Below, piece by piece: positions 8,798 to 18,727 of a stretch of DNA of 64,000 nt. Both the position numbers and the translations under genes were made by a program. The first letter of the stretch is position 1. Every line of letters begins with the position of its first letter. The notes under the pieces were generated by a model. That model was not told the DNA's origin. It saw only the letters and a list, made by a program, of their open reading frames with translations, and ran no database searches. Origin of the DNA: Candidatus Heritagella gallinarum (lineage in GTDB: Bacteria; Bacillota; Clostridia; Oscillospirales; Acutalibacteraceae); assembly GCA_904394685.1 (NCBI GenBank), contig CAJFNK010000039.1:1-64000 (forward strand), given 5' to 3'.

Positions 8798-11700
8798 ATG
8801 CTTCATTTGGTCTATGGACGGTCAGGAAGTGGAAAAACGCATTATGCCAGAGAATTGATGGCTTCTCTTTGCCGGTCGGGAGCGGGAAATTTGCTGTTGC
8901 TGACCCCAGAGCAGTATTCTTTTGAAAGTGAACGGGCGATGCTGCATCTGTTGGGGCCAAAGCACGCCCACAACGTGCAGGTTCTCAGCTTTACCCGCCT
9001 GGCCGAAAACGTGTTCCGGCAGTATGGCGGTTTGGCGGGGCGCCGGTTGGATGACGGCGGCCGCACCATCCTGATGAGCCTTGCTTTGGAAGAAATGGCC
9101 GATACGCTTTCTCTGTTCCGCCCACAGGCCAAAAGCGGGGAGATGATTCAGCTGTTGCTGCAATCTTCTGCCGAACTCAAGATGAGCGCTGTTACCCCTG
9201 AGCAGCTGCGGCAGGCAGCGGCGCTTTCGGGGGAGGAAGGGCTGCGAAAAAAAGCAGCAGATATTGCCGGTGTGCTTTCGGCCTATGATGCGCTGGTAGC
9301 GCAGAGCTATCTAGACCCGCTGGACGACCTGACCCGGCTGCGGGAGTGTTTGACCGATCACCGGCATTTTTCCGGCTATACAGTGGCGGTGGATTCGTTC
9401 AAAAGCTTTACGGTGCAGGAGCTGGAAGTCCTTCGACTGATTCTCGCACAGGCAGAGCATGTTTATGTGACGCTGGGAGCTTCCGGGGTGGGATTTGATG
9501 AAAAAGAGAAAAACGGGATGTTTTCCACCGTTTGCCGCACCGCCTCGGCTCTTTGCAGAATGGCAAAAGAAAAAGGGGTCAAGATTGCCTCGCCGGTTCT
9601 GTTGGAGGATGCGCCCCGGTTTTGCTCCCCGGCGCTGCGGGAGCTGGAAAGACAAGTGTTCCGTGGGGAAGAACCGGTACCGTCAGCAGATAGCCGGGGG
9701 ATTACGCTGGTTTCTGCCCGGAATGTTTATGAAGAAGCAGAGTATGTGGCTTCCAAAATCCGCCGTCTGGTCATGGAAGAAGGCTACCGCTGGCGGGAGA
9801 TTGCCGTTATCATGCGCCGTGAGGAAGTCTGGCGTGGCTCGCTGGATATTGCCCTTCGCCGCTGGGAAGTTCCCTGTTTTATCGACCATCCCCGCTCGGT
9901 GGATTCCGAACCGGTTATGCGGTTTGTACTGGAAGCTTTTGGCGTGGTGAATCACAGTTTCCGTTCTGATGAAATCTTTTCACTTCTCAAAACCGGGCTT
10001 TCCGGGCTTGATGCCGAAGAAATCGCCCTGTTGGAGAATTATACCTTCCTTTGGGGAATTACCGGCAAAAAATGGCTGTCGGAATGGACAGAAAACCCGG
10101 ATGGATTTGTAGAGAAGGCCACACCGGAGCAGGCGGAACGACTGGATCAGCTCAACGCCCTTCGTTGTCGGGTAACAGAGCCGCTGGAACGCTTTGCGGC
10201 CGCCTTGCAGGACGCAGACGGGGAAAAAGCAGCGGACGGGGAAAAGGCAGCGGAAAGCATTTATCGTTTGCTGATGGATTTTGGATTGGAAGAAACGCTC
10301 CCCGCCCTCTGCGACCGGCTGCGGGAATCCGGAGAAGAAGAAACCGCCCAGCGGCAGCTGCGCCTTTGGGATATTTTGATGAATATCCTGAACCAGACAG
10401 CGCTGGTTCTCAAAGGCAGAAGGCTGTATACAGAGCGGATTGCCCGGCTGCTTCGGCTGGTTATGCAGGCAGAGGAAATTTCCAGTATTCCACAGCAGGT
10501 GGATGAGATTACATTGGGAACAGCCGACCGGATGCGTCCCGCCGAACCCAAAGTGGTGTTCCTGCTGGGGGCTGTGTTGGGAGAATTCCCCATGACCCCG
10601 GTTTCGGGCGGCGTGTTCAACGAGGAGGAACGGAGAGAGCTGATCCAGCTGGGGCTTCCGCTCAGCGATGGTTTGGAAGACCGGGCGTTGGAGGAGCAGT
10701 ATCTGGCGTATCAGGCCATGACTAGCCCTTCGGAAAAGCTGTTTGTCTGCTGGCATACTTCTACCGGCGAAGAAGTCTGTTCCCCTTCGGAGATTGTGGA
10801 GGAGATTCGAGCCATATTTCCACAGGTAAAAACAGAATCCGCTTCGGCGCTTTCGCCGGAGCAGGAAGCCTGCGCCCCAGAAGCGGCTTTCACCCTGTTG
10901 GCACGCAAATGGCCGGCGCAAGACAAGGTATATGAAACGCTTCGGGCCTTGTTTCAGGAGCAGCCGGATTATGCGGGACGAGTGCAGGCGTTGGAGCGCA
11001 CAGCCGACCAGTCCCCCATGGCATTTGGCCAAAAGGAAACAGCAGAGGAGCTGTTTTCCAGCCGCAGCCTTTCTGCCACCCAGATCGAAACGTATCATCT
11101 GTGCCGGTTTCAATATTTTTGCCGCTATGGGATGAACGCCAAAGAGCGCCGTCCGGCAGAGCTGGGCTCGCTGGAATACGGCAGCCTGATGCACTTTTTG
11201 CTGGAACGGGTGTTCAGCCGCCAGAGCGGGGCAGAGGTTGCCGCCCTTTCGCCAAAAGAGCTGGAAGAAGAAATCCTGTCGCTGATTGACGAGTATGCAC
11301 TGGCCTGTATGGGAGGCGCCGAAAACCGCAGCGCCCGGTTCCGCTTTCAGCTGCGCCGTCTGGCAGATTCCGCCTGTATCGTCATCCGGCATATCGGGCA
11401 AGAGCTGGCGCAAAGCCGTTTTCAGCCTGCCTGCTTTGAGCTGGAACTGAAACAGGGGACGAAATTCCCGCCCCTGCGGATTCCCACAGAGTCCGGGACA
11501 GTGACCATTGGCGGGAAGATCGACCGGGTGGATTTGGCAGAACTGAACGGGGAGACTTATGTGCGGGTGGTGGACTATAAAACGGGCGCCAAGGAGTTTA
11601 AGCTGACCGATGTGCTGTATGGGATGAACCTGCAAATGCTTTTGTATCTGGCGGCTTTGATTGAAAACGGCAAGCTCCGGGGAGCCGGGATTCTGTATAT

Positions 11701-12136
11701 GCCGGCGGTGCAGCCGCTTGTTTCTGCCGACCGCCAGACGCCGCCGGAGAAAATCGAGAAGGAAGCGGAAAAAAAGCTGAAAATGAACGGCCTGGTGCTG
11801 GACGACCCGGAGATCATCACGGCGATGGAGGAAAAAGGGGCGGGAGAATATATCCCGGTAGCGCTGAAAAACGGAGTGCCCGCCAAAACCGATTTTGTCC
11901 TTTCGGAAGAACAGCTGGAGCAGGTGACCGGCTATGTAAAATCGCTGGTGCGGGAAATGAAACGCACGCTGAATCGGGGCGATATCGCCGCAGCGCCGCT
12001 GCTGGTAAACCAGCGTGGCTGTCAGTGGTGTCCGTATTTCCCGGTTTGCGGCCGGGAATATGAGGAAAAAGACGTAACCAAAGTAAAGTTTTCTAAAGAC
12101 GAAGCGCTGGAACAGATGAAAAAAGAGCCGGTGTGA
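8798..12136 (+). CDS. addB: ATP-dependent helicase/nuclease subunit AddB
   Basis: The 1112-aa B subunit of the AddAB double-strand-break resection complex (Chi-regulated, RecBCD equivalent). Walker A GRSGSGKT lies at about 8-15. The nuclease core RVVDYKTG lies near 925-932. Four cysteines that would hold a 4Fe-4S cluster are visible: Cys769 in YHLCRFQYF and Cys1075, 1078 and 1084 in CQWCPYFPVC, the spacing known for AddB. A short tandem duplication gives two DGEKAA units near residue 475. AAAGGATGG precedes ATG. addA follows after 14 bases. Confidence 0.95.
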   Translation: MLHLVYGRSGSGKTHYARELMASLCRSGAGNLLLLTPEQYSFESERAMLHLLGPKHAHNVQVLSFTRLAENVFRQYGGLAGRRLDDGGRTILMSLALEEMADTLSLFRPQAKSGEMIQLLLQSSAELKMSAVTPEQLRQAAALSGEEGLRKKAADIAGVLSAYDALVAQSYLDPLDDLTRLRECLTDHRHFSGYTVAVDSFKSFTVQELEVLRLILAQAEHVYVTLGASGVGFDEKEKNGMFSTVCRTASALCRMAKEKGVKIASPVLLEDAPRFCSPALRELERQVFRGEEPVPSADSRGITLVSARNVYEEAEYVASKIRRLVMEEGYRWREIAVIMRREEVWRGSLDIALRRWEVPCFIDHPRSVDSEPVMRFVLEAFGVVNHSFRSDEIFSLLKTGLSGLDAEEIALLENYTFLWGITGKKWLSEWTENPDGFVEKATPEQAERLDQLNALRCRVTEPLERFAAALQDADGEKAADGEKAAESIYRLLMDFGLEETLPALCDRLRESGEEETAQRQLRLWDILMNILNQTALVLKGRRLYTERIARLLRLVMQAEEISSIPQQVDEITLGTADRMRPAEPKVVFLLGAVLGEFPMTPVSGGVFNEEERRELIQLGLPLSDGLEDRALEEQYLAYQAMTSPSEKLFVCWHTSTGEEVCSPSEIVEEIRAIFPQVKTESASALSPEQEACAPEAAFTLLARKWPAQDKVYETLRALFQEQPDYAGRVQALERTADQSPMAFGQKETAEELFSSRSLSATQIETYHLCRFQYFCRYGMNAKERRPAELGSLEYGSLMHFLLERVFSRQSGAEVAALSPKELEEEILSLIDEYALACMGGAENRSARFRFQLRRLADSACIVIRHIGQELAQSRFQPACFELELKQGTKFPPLRIPTESGTVTIGGKIDRVDLAELNGETYVRVVDYKTGAKEFKLTDVLYGMNLQMLLYLAALIENGKLRGAGILYMPAVQPLVSADRQTPPEKIEKEAEKKLKMNGLVLDDPEIITAMEEKGAGEYIPVALKNGVPAKTDFVLSEEQLEQVTGYVKSLVREMKRTLNRGDIAAAPLLVNQRGCQWCPYFPVCGREYEEKDVTKVKFSKDEALEQMKKEPV

Positions 12137-12150
12137 AAGGAAGGTCAGAT

Positions 12151-15100
12151 ATGGCAGAACGCAAATGGACAAAGGAACAGCAGGACGCAATCGACGCCCG
12201 GCAGGGGACGCTGCTGGTGTCGGCGGCGGCAGGTTCCGGAAAAACAGCGGTGCTGGTGCAGCGTATCATCGACCGGATCACCGACCCCCATACGCCCGGC
12301 AGCATCGACCGCTTGCTGGTGGTAACATTTACCCGTGCGGCGGCGGCAGAAATGCGGGAGCGCATTGCCCGGCGGCTGGCAGAGCTGCTCCATCACGACC
12401 CGGAAAACGCCCAGCTCAAGCGCCAGCAGCTTTTGCTGCCCCAGGCCAGAATCAGCACCATCCATAGCTTTTGCAGCGAGCTGGCCAGGGAGAATTTTTT
12501 CAAGCTGGAAATCCCGCAGGATTTCCGCATCTGCGACGAGAGCGAGATGGAGGTGCTTCGGGGCGAGGCGGTGGACGAAGTGCTGGCGGCCTGCCATGAG
12601 GAGCAAGACCCGGTGTTCGACGACCTTTCGGAAGCGTTTAGCCCCGGACGTGACGATTTCCGCCTGCGAAAGACCCTGTTGACCCTGTATGACTTTATCC
12701 GTTCCCATCCCTTCCCGGAGCAGTGGCTGCGAAAGGTTGCCGGATTCTATGACTCGTCGCTTCCAGTTGCCGAAACGGTTTGGGGAAAGACGATGCTTTC
12801 TTATGGCGAAGAAGTGCTGACCTATTGCTGCCAGATGCTCCAAAGCGCCCTGACCCTCTGTGAAGAAGACCAAAAGCTCTATGACAAGTTTTCTCCGGTG
12901 CTTGCAATTGAGCTGGAACAGGCAAAGGCGCTGAAAAAACTGGCGGAAGAAAAAAACTGGGACAGGCTTTCTTCCGGCTTGCAGGGGGCGGCGTTTGGCG
13001 TGCTGCGCTCTCCGGCCGGATATAAGGACGACCCTCTCAAGGTGCGGATTTGTGCTGCCCGTGACGAGGCAAAGGCCACGCTCAAATCGCTGGCCGTCCC
13101 GTTTTCCCTTACAGAAGGGGAGTGCCAGGAGGATTTGGCACGCATGGCGCCACTGGTAGAAAAGCTTTTTGAGTGCGTCACCCGCTTCTCGAAAACACTT
13201 GACCGCATGAAGCTGGAGCGAAAGGCGGCTGATTTTGGCGACTTGGAGCATTGGGCCATCCGTCTGCTGGCAGAGGAAGACCCCAACGGGGGATTTCGTC
13301 CCACAGCCGAGGCGATAGCGCTCTCCAAGCGTTTTGATGAAATCATGGTAGACGAATATCAGGATACCAACGAAGCGCAGGATTTGCTGTTTCAGGCGCT
13401 TTCCCAAAACGGCGGGAACCGCTTTATGGTAGGCGACGTCAAGCAGAGCATTTACAGCTTCCGGCAGGCGATGCCCCGGATTTTTCTGCGATACCGGGAG
13501 GAATTTCCCCTCTATGACCGGGAAAAGAACGAGTATCCGGCGTGCGTGGTGCTTGACCGGAATTTTCGCTCCCGTGTGGAAGTGACAGATTCGGTAAACT
13601 TTGTGTTTTCTCAGCTGATGTCTGCCAAAATGGGAGATGTGGAATATACCGGAAAGGAGAAGCTGGATGCCGGGGCCCGCTATCCGGAACAGCCGGGATG
13701 TGAAACCCGTCTGGACATCCTCGACAGTTCTCTGGGCGAGGAGGAAGAAGAAACCGCTGTGCTGGAAGGGCGGCACATTGCGGGAATCGTCAGAGAGATG
13801 ATGGAAAGTGGCTTTCTGGTGACCGAGGATGGGGTACAGCGCCCGGTACAGTATCGGGATTTTTGCGTGCTGCTCCGAAGTGCCAACAAGGTGGCGCCGT
13901 TTTATGCACAGGAAATGAGCGCCTGCGGCGTGCCGGCGTGGGCTTCTTCGGTGGGGGGCTTTTTTGCAGCGGCAGAGGTTGCGCTGATGCTATCTCTATT
14001 GCGGGTGGTCGATAACCCGATGCAGGATATCCCGCTGCTGGCCGTGATGATGAGCCCCATCTATGGCTTTACGCCCGACGATATGGCCGCTGTGCGTCTG
14101 GAAGACCGGGCGCTGCCGCTATATCTGGCGGTTGTGCGCCATGCGGAGAAAAATCCCCGCTGCGCCGCCTTTTTGCAGGCGCTGGAGCGGTTCCGCACTG
14201 TGGCGGCTTCCATGCCGTCCGATGAGTTTTTAAATTACCTCTATGAAGAAACCGGCTACCGCAATCTGGTGCAGACGCTTCCCGGCGGAGAGGGGCGGCT
14301 GGCCAATCTGCGCCTGCTCCACCGCTATGCACGGCGGTATGAATCGTCCGGCTATAATGGGCTTTCCGGGTTTATCCGGTTTATCGACCGGCTCGAAAAG
14401 CAAAAAGCAGACCTTGCCCCGGCTGCCAACGGCTCCGAGGGGGAAAACGTGGTTCGGATTATGAGTATCCACAAATCAAAAGGATTGGAGTTCCCGGTTT
14501 GCATTGTGGCGGGCTGCGGCAGGCAGTTTAACCGGGAACGGGAGGACGCTTTGCTGCACCCGGAGCTGGGGCTGGGCGTGCGCCTGAAAGCGCCGGATTT
14601 CCCGGCGAGATTTTCCACGCTGCCCCGTGACGCTATCCGCTTGGAGCTGGAACGGGAATCCATGTCGGAGGAATTGCGGGTGCTGTATGTTGCCATGACC
14701 AGAGCAAAAGAGAAGCTCATTTTGCTCACCACCCTTAAAAACCCAGAAAAGACATTAGGAAAGCTGGCTTCGGGGCTGACGCAGGAAGAGCGGCTGCCGG
14801 AGTTTTTGGTGCGGGGCGCTTCCAGTATTTCAGACTGGCTCCTTTCCTGCGCTCTGCGTCATCCGGATGGGCGCATCCTTCGGGACCGTGCTCTGGCGGA
14901 GGAAGACCTGGTTTTGCGTACAGATGCCTATACTCCGTGGGATATCCGGGTTCTGCGTCCAGAGGCTGCACCCAAAGAACAGCAGGCGGCAGAACCGGTT
15001 CGGGCGCAGGTGGACGAAGCGCTGCTCGAAAGGCTGCGTGCCGGGCTTCGCTGGCGCTACCCCTATCAGGAGCTGGCAGGGGTGCCGTCCAAGGTTTCTG

Positions 15101-15714
15101 CTTCGGGGCTGGCTGAAGAAGAATCCGGTGCTTTGCAAAACCGGGAATCTCTTTCCCGCCCTGCGTTTATGAGCCAGATGGGAATGACCCCGGCAGAACG
15201 TGGCATAGCTCTGCACACCTATATGCAGTTTGCCCGCTATCCAGAAGCCTCTTTGAATCCAGAGCAGGAGCGGGAGCGGCTGGTTCGGGAACGGTTCTTG
15301 ACACAGGAGCAGGGGCAGGCGGTGGATTTGCGCCGGGTTTCCCGTTTCTTTGCAAGCAGTCTGGGCAAACGGATTCTTTCTGCCGGGCGGGTCATGCGAG
15401 AGCTTCGCTTTATGTCGGAGCTTCCGGCTTCGGCTGTTCGCCCTGAGCTTAGCCAAGAGGTGGCCGGGGAACCGGTGGTGCTGCAAGGCGTGATCGACTG
15501 CGTCTTTGAGGAAAATGGTGCGCTGGTGCTGGTGGACTATAAAACCGACCGGGTCGCTTCTCCGCAGGAGCTGTGGGAGCGGTATCATGTCCAGCTGGAA
15601 CTATATGCCGGAGCGGTAGAAGAAATGTATGGCCTGCCGGTTCGGGAATGTCTGCTCTATTCTTTCTATTTAAACCTGCCGGTTGGGGAACAATCGGTGC
15701 AGGGGGATTGTTAA
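12151..15714 (+). CDS. addA: ATP-dependent helicase/nuclease subunit AddA
   Basis: The 1187-aa UvrD/Rep-like helicase and nuclease subunit. Walker A AAAGSGKTAVL is near residue 22; VDEYQDTNEAQ (Walker B/motif II) near 400; MSIHKSKGLEFPV (motif V) near 771; LRVLYVAMTRAKEKL (motif VI) near 845. The C-terminal RecB-type nuclease has VLVDYKTD near 1131. ATG 12151 follows AAGGAAGG; an in-frame GTG-rich stretch upstream has no good site. It pairs with addB in the standard order. Confidence 0.95.
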   Translation: MAERKWTKEQQDAIDARQGTLLVSAAAGSGKTAVLVQRIIDRITDPHTPGSIDRLLVVTFTRAAAAEMRERIARRLAELLHHDPENAQLKRQQLLLPQARISTIHSFCSELARENFFKLEIPQDFRICDESEMEVLRGEAVDEVLAACHEEQDPVFDDLSEAFSPGRDDFRLRKTLLTLYDFIRSHPFPEQWLRKVAGFYDSSLPVAETVWGKTMLSYGEEVLTYCCQMLQSALTLCEEDQKLYDKFSPVLAIELEQAKALKKLAEEKNWDRLSSGLQGAAFGVLRSPAGYKDDPLKVRICAARDEAKATLKSLAVPFSLTEGECQEDLARMAPLVEKLFECVTRFSKTLDRMKLERKAADFGDLEHWAIRLLAEEDPNGGFRPTAEAIALSKRFDEIMVDEYQDTNEAQDLLFQALSQNGGNRFMVGDVKQSIYSFRQAMPRIFLRYREEFPLYDREKNEYPACVVLDRNFRSRVEVTDSVNFVFSQLMSAKMGDVEYTGKEKLDAGARYPEQPGCETRLDILDSSLGEEEEETAVLEGRHIAGIVREMMESGFLVTEDGVQRPVQYRDFCVLLRSANKVAPFYAQEMSACGVPAWASSVGGFFAAAEVALMLSLLRVVDNPMQDIPLLAVMMSPIYGFTPDDMAAVRLEDRALPLYLAVVRHAEKNPRCAAFLQALERFRTVAASMPSDEFLNYLYEETGYRNLVQTLPGGEGRLANLRLLHRYARRYESSGYNGLSGFIRFIDRLEKQKADLAPAANGSEGENVVRIMSIHKSKGLEFPVCIVAGCGRQFNREREDALLHPELGLGVRLKAPDFPARFSTLPRDAIRLELERESMSEELRVLYVAMTRAKEKLILLTTLKNPEKTLGKLASGLTQEERLPEFLVRGASSISDWLLSCALRHPDGRILRDRALAEEDLVLRTDAYTPWDIRVLRPEAAPKEQQAAEPVRAQVDEALLERLRAGLRWRYPYQELAGVPSKVSASGLAEEESGALQNRESLSRPAFMSQMGMTPAERGIALHTYMQFARYPEASLNPEQERERLVRERFLTQEQGQAVDLRRVSRFFASSLGKRILSAGRVMRELRFMSELPASAVRPELSQEVAGEPVVLQGVIDCVFEENGALVLVDYKTDRVASPQELWERYHVQLELYAGAVEEMYGLPVRECLLYSFYLNLPVGEQSVQGDC

Positions 15715-15740
15715 CGAATTGCAACACTTCCCCGGAATTG

Positions 15741-15769
15741 TTGTAATTTGCGTAAATCCGTATTATAAT
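15741..15769 (+). promoter_or_regulatory. sigma-A promoter for the scpAB operon
   Basis: -35 TTGTAA (15741-15746), 17-bp spacer and -10 TATAAT (15764-15769), 52 bases before the site-2 protease start. It should drive the run from the protease through scpB and beyond. Confidence 0.8.
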
Positions 15770-15820
15770 GAAACCCAGATTCTTCCCGTTTTATCGGGAA
15801 TTTAGGTAAGGAGAACGATT

Positions 15821-16525
15821 ATGCTCTTTGATTCACTTCGCAGTCTGCTGGCAGGAGTTCCTGTCAGTTGGGAATCGATTTTGATGCAGATTTTGGCCAC
15901 GCTCTTTGTTATTTTCTGTATTTTGCCTCTGCATGAATTTGCCCATGGCTGGATGGCCGAACGGTTGGGAGATCGGACGGCTCGTGCCGCCGGGCGTTTG
16001 ACGCTGAATCCCCTTGCGAGCCTTGACCCCATGGGTGCGCTGTTCCTGCTCCTGTTCGGCTTTGGCTGGGCCAAACCGGTTCCGGTGAATGCCCGGAATT
16101 TTAAAAACCCCAAGCGTGACATGGCGATCACCGCTCTGGCCGGGCCGGTTTCCAACCTGCTGGCTTCGCTCATAGGCGCAATCCTCTATTACGCCCTGAT
16201 GCTAACGGTTTTGCCCAGCGCTCCTGAAATGGTCTTTACGGGAGTGACTTCATTTTTCAATGCCTATATAGTCATCAATGTGGCGCTGGCCGCCTTTAAC
16301 CTTTTGCCCATTCCGCCGTTGGATGGTTCCCGGATTGTAAGCGCATTTCTGCCTGATCGGCTGATGTTTGCCTATTATCGGTATCAGAATGTGATCGTGA
16401 TGGTGCTGTTCCTGCTGCTGTTCAGCGGAGTTCTCAGCCGTCCGCTGGCTATGATTGAAAACGCCATGCTGGAAGGGATTCTGTGGCTGGCAGCGCTTCC
16501 TTTTCAGTGGTTTGGCATGTTATAA
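15821..16525 (+). CDS. site-2 protease family (M50) membrane metalloprotease
   Basis: The 234-aa protein has about five membrane spans. HEFAH (near 41-45) supplies zinc ligands and glutamate, and NLLPIPPLDGSR (near 161-172) supplies the third ligand, the pattern of short site-2 proteases that lack a PDZ domain. Substrate is unknown. AAGGAGAA precedes ATG. It lies directly before scpA, an arrangement common in Clostridia. Confidence 0.88.
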   Translation: MLFDSLRSLLAGVPVSWESILMQILATLFVIFCILPLHEFAHGWMAERLGDRTARAAGRLTLNPLASLDPMGALFLLLFGFGWAKPVPVNARNFKNPKRDMAITALAGPVSNLLASLIGAILYYALMLTVLPSAPEMVFTGVTSFFNAYIVINVALAAFNLLPIPPLDGSRIVSAFLPDRLMFAYYRYQNVIVMVLFLLLFSGVLSRPLAMIENAMLEGILWLAALPFQWFGML

Positions 16526-16536
16526 TTAGGAGAAAT

Positions 16537-17274
16537 ATGGAAAAGATATCCTATAAGCTGGAAGTGTTCGAGGGGCCGCTCGATCTTCTCTTGAGCCTTC
16601 TTTCCAAAAACAAAGTGAATATCTATGACATTTCCATCTCCGAGCTTTTGGAGCAGTATATGGAGCATATCCGTGTCATGCAGGAGCTGGACATGGACGT
16701 GGCCAGCGAATTTCTGGATATGGCTGCTCGGCTGGTGTATCTGAAAACCGTTTCACTGCTGCCAAAGCATGAGGAAGAAAAAGAGCTGCGGCAGCAGCTG
16801 GCCGGCGAACTGATGGAATACCAGCTTTGCAAACAGATGGCGTGTGAGCTGGCAATGGGGTTTACCTTTGACCGGATCGTGCGAAAGCCGATGGAGCTTC
16901 CGCCGGATCACACCTATCGGCGCCACCATTCGCCGGAAGAAATCCTGCGTGCCTATCTCAGTGCGGCAGGACGTGGAAAACGCTTCCAGCCGCCCCCGGC
17001 AGAGTCTTTCGATGGGATTGTGACCCATCCCATCGTGTCGGTGACCTCGCAGATTATTTTCGTGCTGCGCCGCCTGTGGAAACGGGGCAGGCTTTCCTAT
17101 TCCCGGTTGTTTGCCGAAAAGACAGAGCGCAGCGAGCGGGTCGCTGCTTTTCTGGCGGTTTTGGAACTGATTAAGGGCAAACGGATTCGGGTAGAGGGCG
17201 AAGGCGAAAGCGCCATGATACAGTTACAGGGAGGAGGCAGCCTGCATGGGCATCATGAAAAAGAAAACCGATGA
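16537..17274 (+). CDS. scpA: segregation and condensation protein A
   Basis: The 245-aa kleisin of the SMC-ScpAB condensin complex. The N-terminal YKLEVFEGPLDLLLSLL motif (about residues 5-21) binds SMC, DMAARLVYLKTVSLLP (about 63-78) follows, and a winged-helix C-terminus is expected. Start ATG 16537 has TTAGGAGAA seven bases upstream. The end overlaps scpB by 29 bases, indicating coupled translation of the two partners. Confidence 0.95.
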   Translation: MEKISYKLEVFEGPLDLLLSLLSKNKVNIYDISISELLEQYMEHIRVMQELDMDVASEFLDMAARLVYLKTVSLLPKHEEEKELRQQLAGELMEYQLCKQMACELAMGFTFDRIVRKPMELPPDHTYRRHHSPEEILRAYLSAAGRGKRFQPPPAESFDGIVTHPIVSVTSQIIFVLRRLWKRGRLSYSRLFAEKTERSERVAAFLAVLELIKGKRIRVEGEGESAMIQLQGGGSLHGHHEKENR

Positions 17275-17827
17275 TAGAAAAGAAGACCCCTATTTACAGG
17301 GGGCGATCGAAGCAATCGTGTTTGCCAGCGGCGAGCCGGTTTCAATAGAACGGATTTCACAGGTGCTGGAAGTGGAACCAGAGCTGCTGAACCCTCAAAT
17401 CGGCCTGCTGATGGATCGCTATAACCGTAAAGGCCGGGGGATCCGGCTGGTAGAGCTGGATGGATACCTGCAAATGTGTACAGATTCCCAATATAGTCAG
17501 GTTGTGCGAAAAACGCTGGAAATGCGCCGGAATACGCCGCTTTCACAGGCAGCTATGGAGGTGCTGGCGGTGATCGCCTATAACCAGCCGGTCACAAAGG
17601 CCTATGTGGAGCAGGTTCGTGGCGTTGATTGCGGCGCAGTCATCAACGGCTTGGCCGATAAAGGGCTGGTGGAGGAACGGGGGCGGCTGGAGCTTCCCGG
17701 ACGTCCGCTCTTGTACGGGACTACCCCGGCGTTTCTCCGCTGTCTGAACATCCACTCGTTGGACGAGCTTCCACCGCTGCCGCATCAAAAGGAAGAATCG
17801 GACGAGGAAACGACCAAAGAAGAATAA
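17246..17827 (+). CDS. scpB: segregation and condensation protein B
   Basis: The 193-aa dimeric winged-helix partner of ScpA. IEAIVFASGEPVSIERI (near 20-36) and AVIAYNQPVTKAYVEQVRGVD (near 107-127) are family hallmarks, and the GRPLLYGTT segment near 151 follows. A GGGAGGAGG site lies eight bases before ATG 17246; ATG 17255 is a weaker alternative. The short acidic tail is typical. Confidence 0.95.
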   Translation: MGIMKKKTDDRKEDPYLQGAIEAIVFASGEPVSIERISQVLEVEPELLNPQIGLLMDRYNRKGRGIRLVELDGYLQMCTDSQYSQVVRKTLEMRRNTPLSQAAMEVLAVIAYNQPVTKAYVEQVRGVDCGAVINGLADKGLVEERGRLELPGRPLLYGTTPAFLRCLNIHSLDELPPLPHQKEESDEETTKEE

Positions 17828-17862
17828 CAGCCTGAATCGAGGATGTGAGAGGAGGCGGGAGC

Positions 17863-18657
17863 ATGATGGGATGGATAATTGCAGGCGGGATTCTGGCGCT
17901 GCTCCTGCTGCTGTTCTGGCTTCCGATTCAATGTAAGGCTTGTTTTGAGGAAGAACTGTTCCTGCGGGTGCGGTATGCGTTTGTTTCGATTCGAGTACTG
18001 CCTGCTAAGGAAAAAGAGGAAAAACCGAAACCGGAAAAGAAGGCAAAAAAGAAAAAGCCCCAGAAAGAGCAAAATGGAAAAAAAGAAGAAAAACCGCCGG
18101 CAGAGCAGGAACCAGGTGTTCGGGAAAAGCTGAAAGAAATCATCCGGTATCAGGGAGTATCCGGCTTTTTATCGCTGCTGGGAGATTTGGCAAAAATCGC
18201 AGCCGGTACACTCAAAAAGCTGGCAGCCAAAATAGTGGTAAAGCAATTTGATTTGCTGCTGGTTGTGGGCGGGGAAGATGCCGCCGAAACCGCCGTTACT
18301 TATGGAAAAGTGTGCGGCGTGGTGTACCCGGCCGTTGGGACCATTCTTTCTGCCTGTAAGTGCCGCCGCTATGGCGTAACCGTTTGCCCGGACTTTGATG
18401 CATCCGAAAGCAGGGTGAAGTTTTCTATCACAGCCCAGATTCGCCCGATGTATCTGCTTGGCTATGCGGTGGCGGCGCTGTTCCAGCTTGTCAAACGGCT
18501 TTTGCAGGCAAACCGGGAACTCAACCGGGCGCATGCCCGGGCCCATGCCCAGACATCTGCCCTTGCACAGCTTCAGGCAAAAAGAGCCGCACAAGCTGCC
18601 GGGTCTTCCGCACCGCCGGAGGATTCTTCTGGCAATTCTCAAAATGGAGCAGCCTGA
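17863..18657 (+). CDS. DUF2953 membrane protein (YtfI-like)
   Basis: The 264-aa protein has one N-terminal membrane span (about 3-22), a very basic Lys/Glu-rich linker (about 48-85) and a DUF2953 region including LLVVGGEDAAETAVTYGK near 127-144. The C-terminal tail is Ala/Gln-rich. DUF2953 proteins (YtfI in Bacillus) are typically next to ytfJ, as here, and may belong to sporulation, but function is unknown. GAGAGGAGGCGG precedes ATG 17863. Confidence 0.75.
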   Translation: MMGWIIAGGILALLLLLFWLPIQCKACFEEELFLRVRYAFVSIRVLPAKEKEEKPKPEKKAKKKKPQKEQNGKKEEKPPAEQEPGVREKLKEIIRYQGVSGFLSLLGDLAKIAAGTLKKLAAKIVVKQFDLLLVVGGEDAAETAVTYGKVCGVVYPAVGTILSACKCRRYGVTVCPDFDASESRVKFSITAQIRPMYLLGYAVAALFQLVKRLLQANRELNRAHARAHAQTSALAQLQAKRAAQAAGSSAPPEDSSGNSQNGAA

Positions 18658-18727
18658 TAAATGGCAAACTTGCCCTTTGTCATTTTTATAAATAAGATTC
18701 TCAAAAATAAAAAGGATGGTGGATAGT

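Noticed and set aside
10219..10260. Repeat in addB suggesting a frameshift or assembly error
   Set aside because: The frame stays open and the two DGEKAA units lie in a variable surface region; a small in-frame duplication is enough.
9980..12190. 736-codon open frame on the minus strand opposite addB
   Set aside because: It runs antisense to a complete AddB with all motifs; composition (His, Gln, Arg and Phe rich) is that of a shadow frame in GC-rich DNA.
12145..13776. 543-codon minus-strand frame opposite addA
   Set aside because: Antisense to the helicase domain of AddA; no recognisable protein motif.
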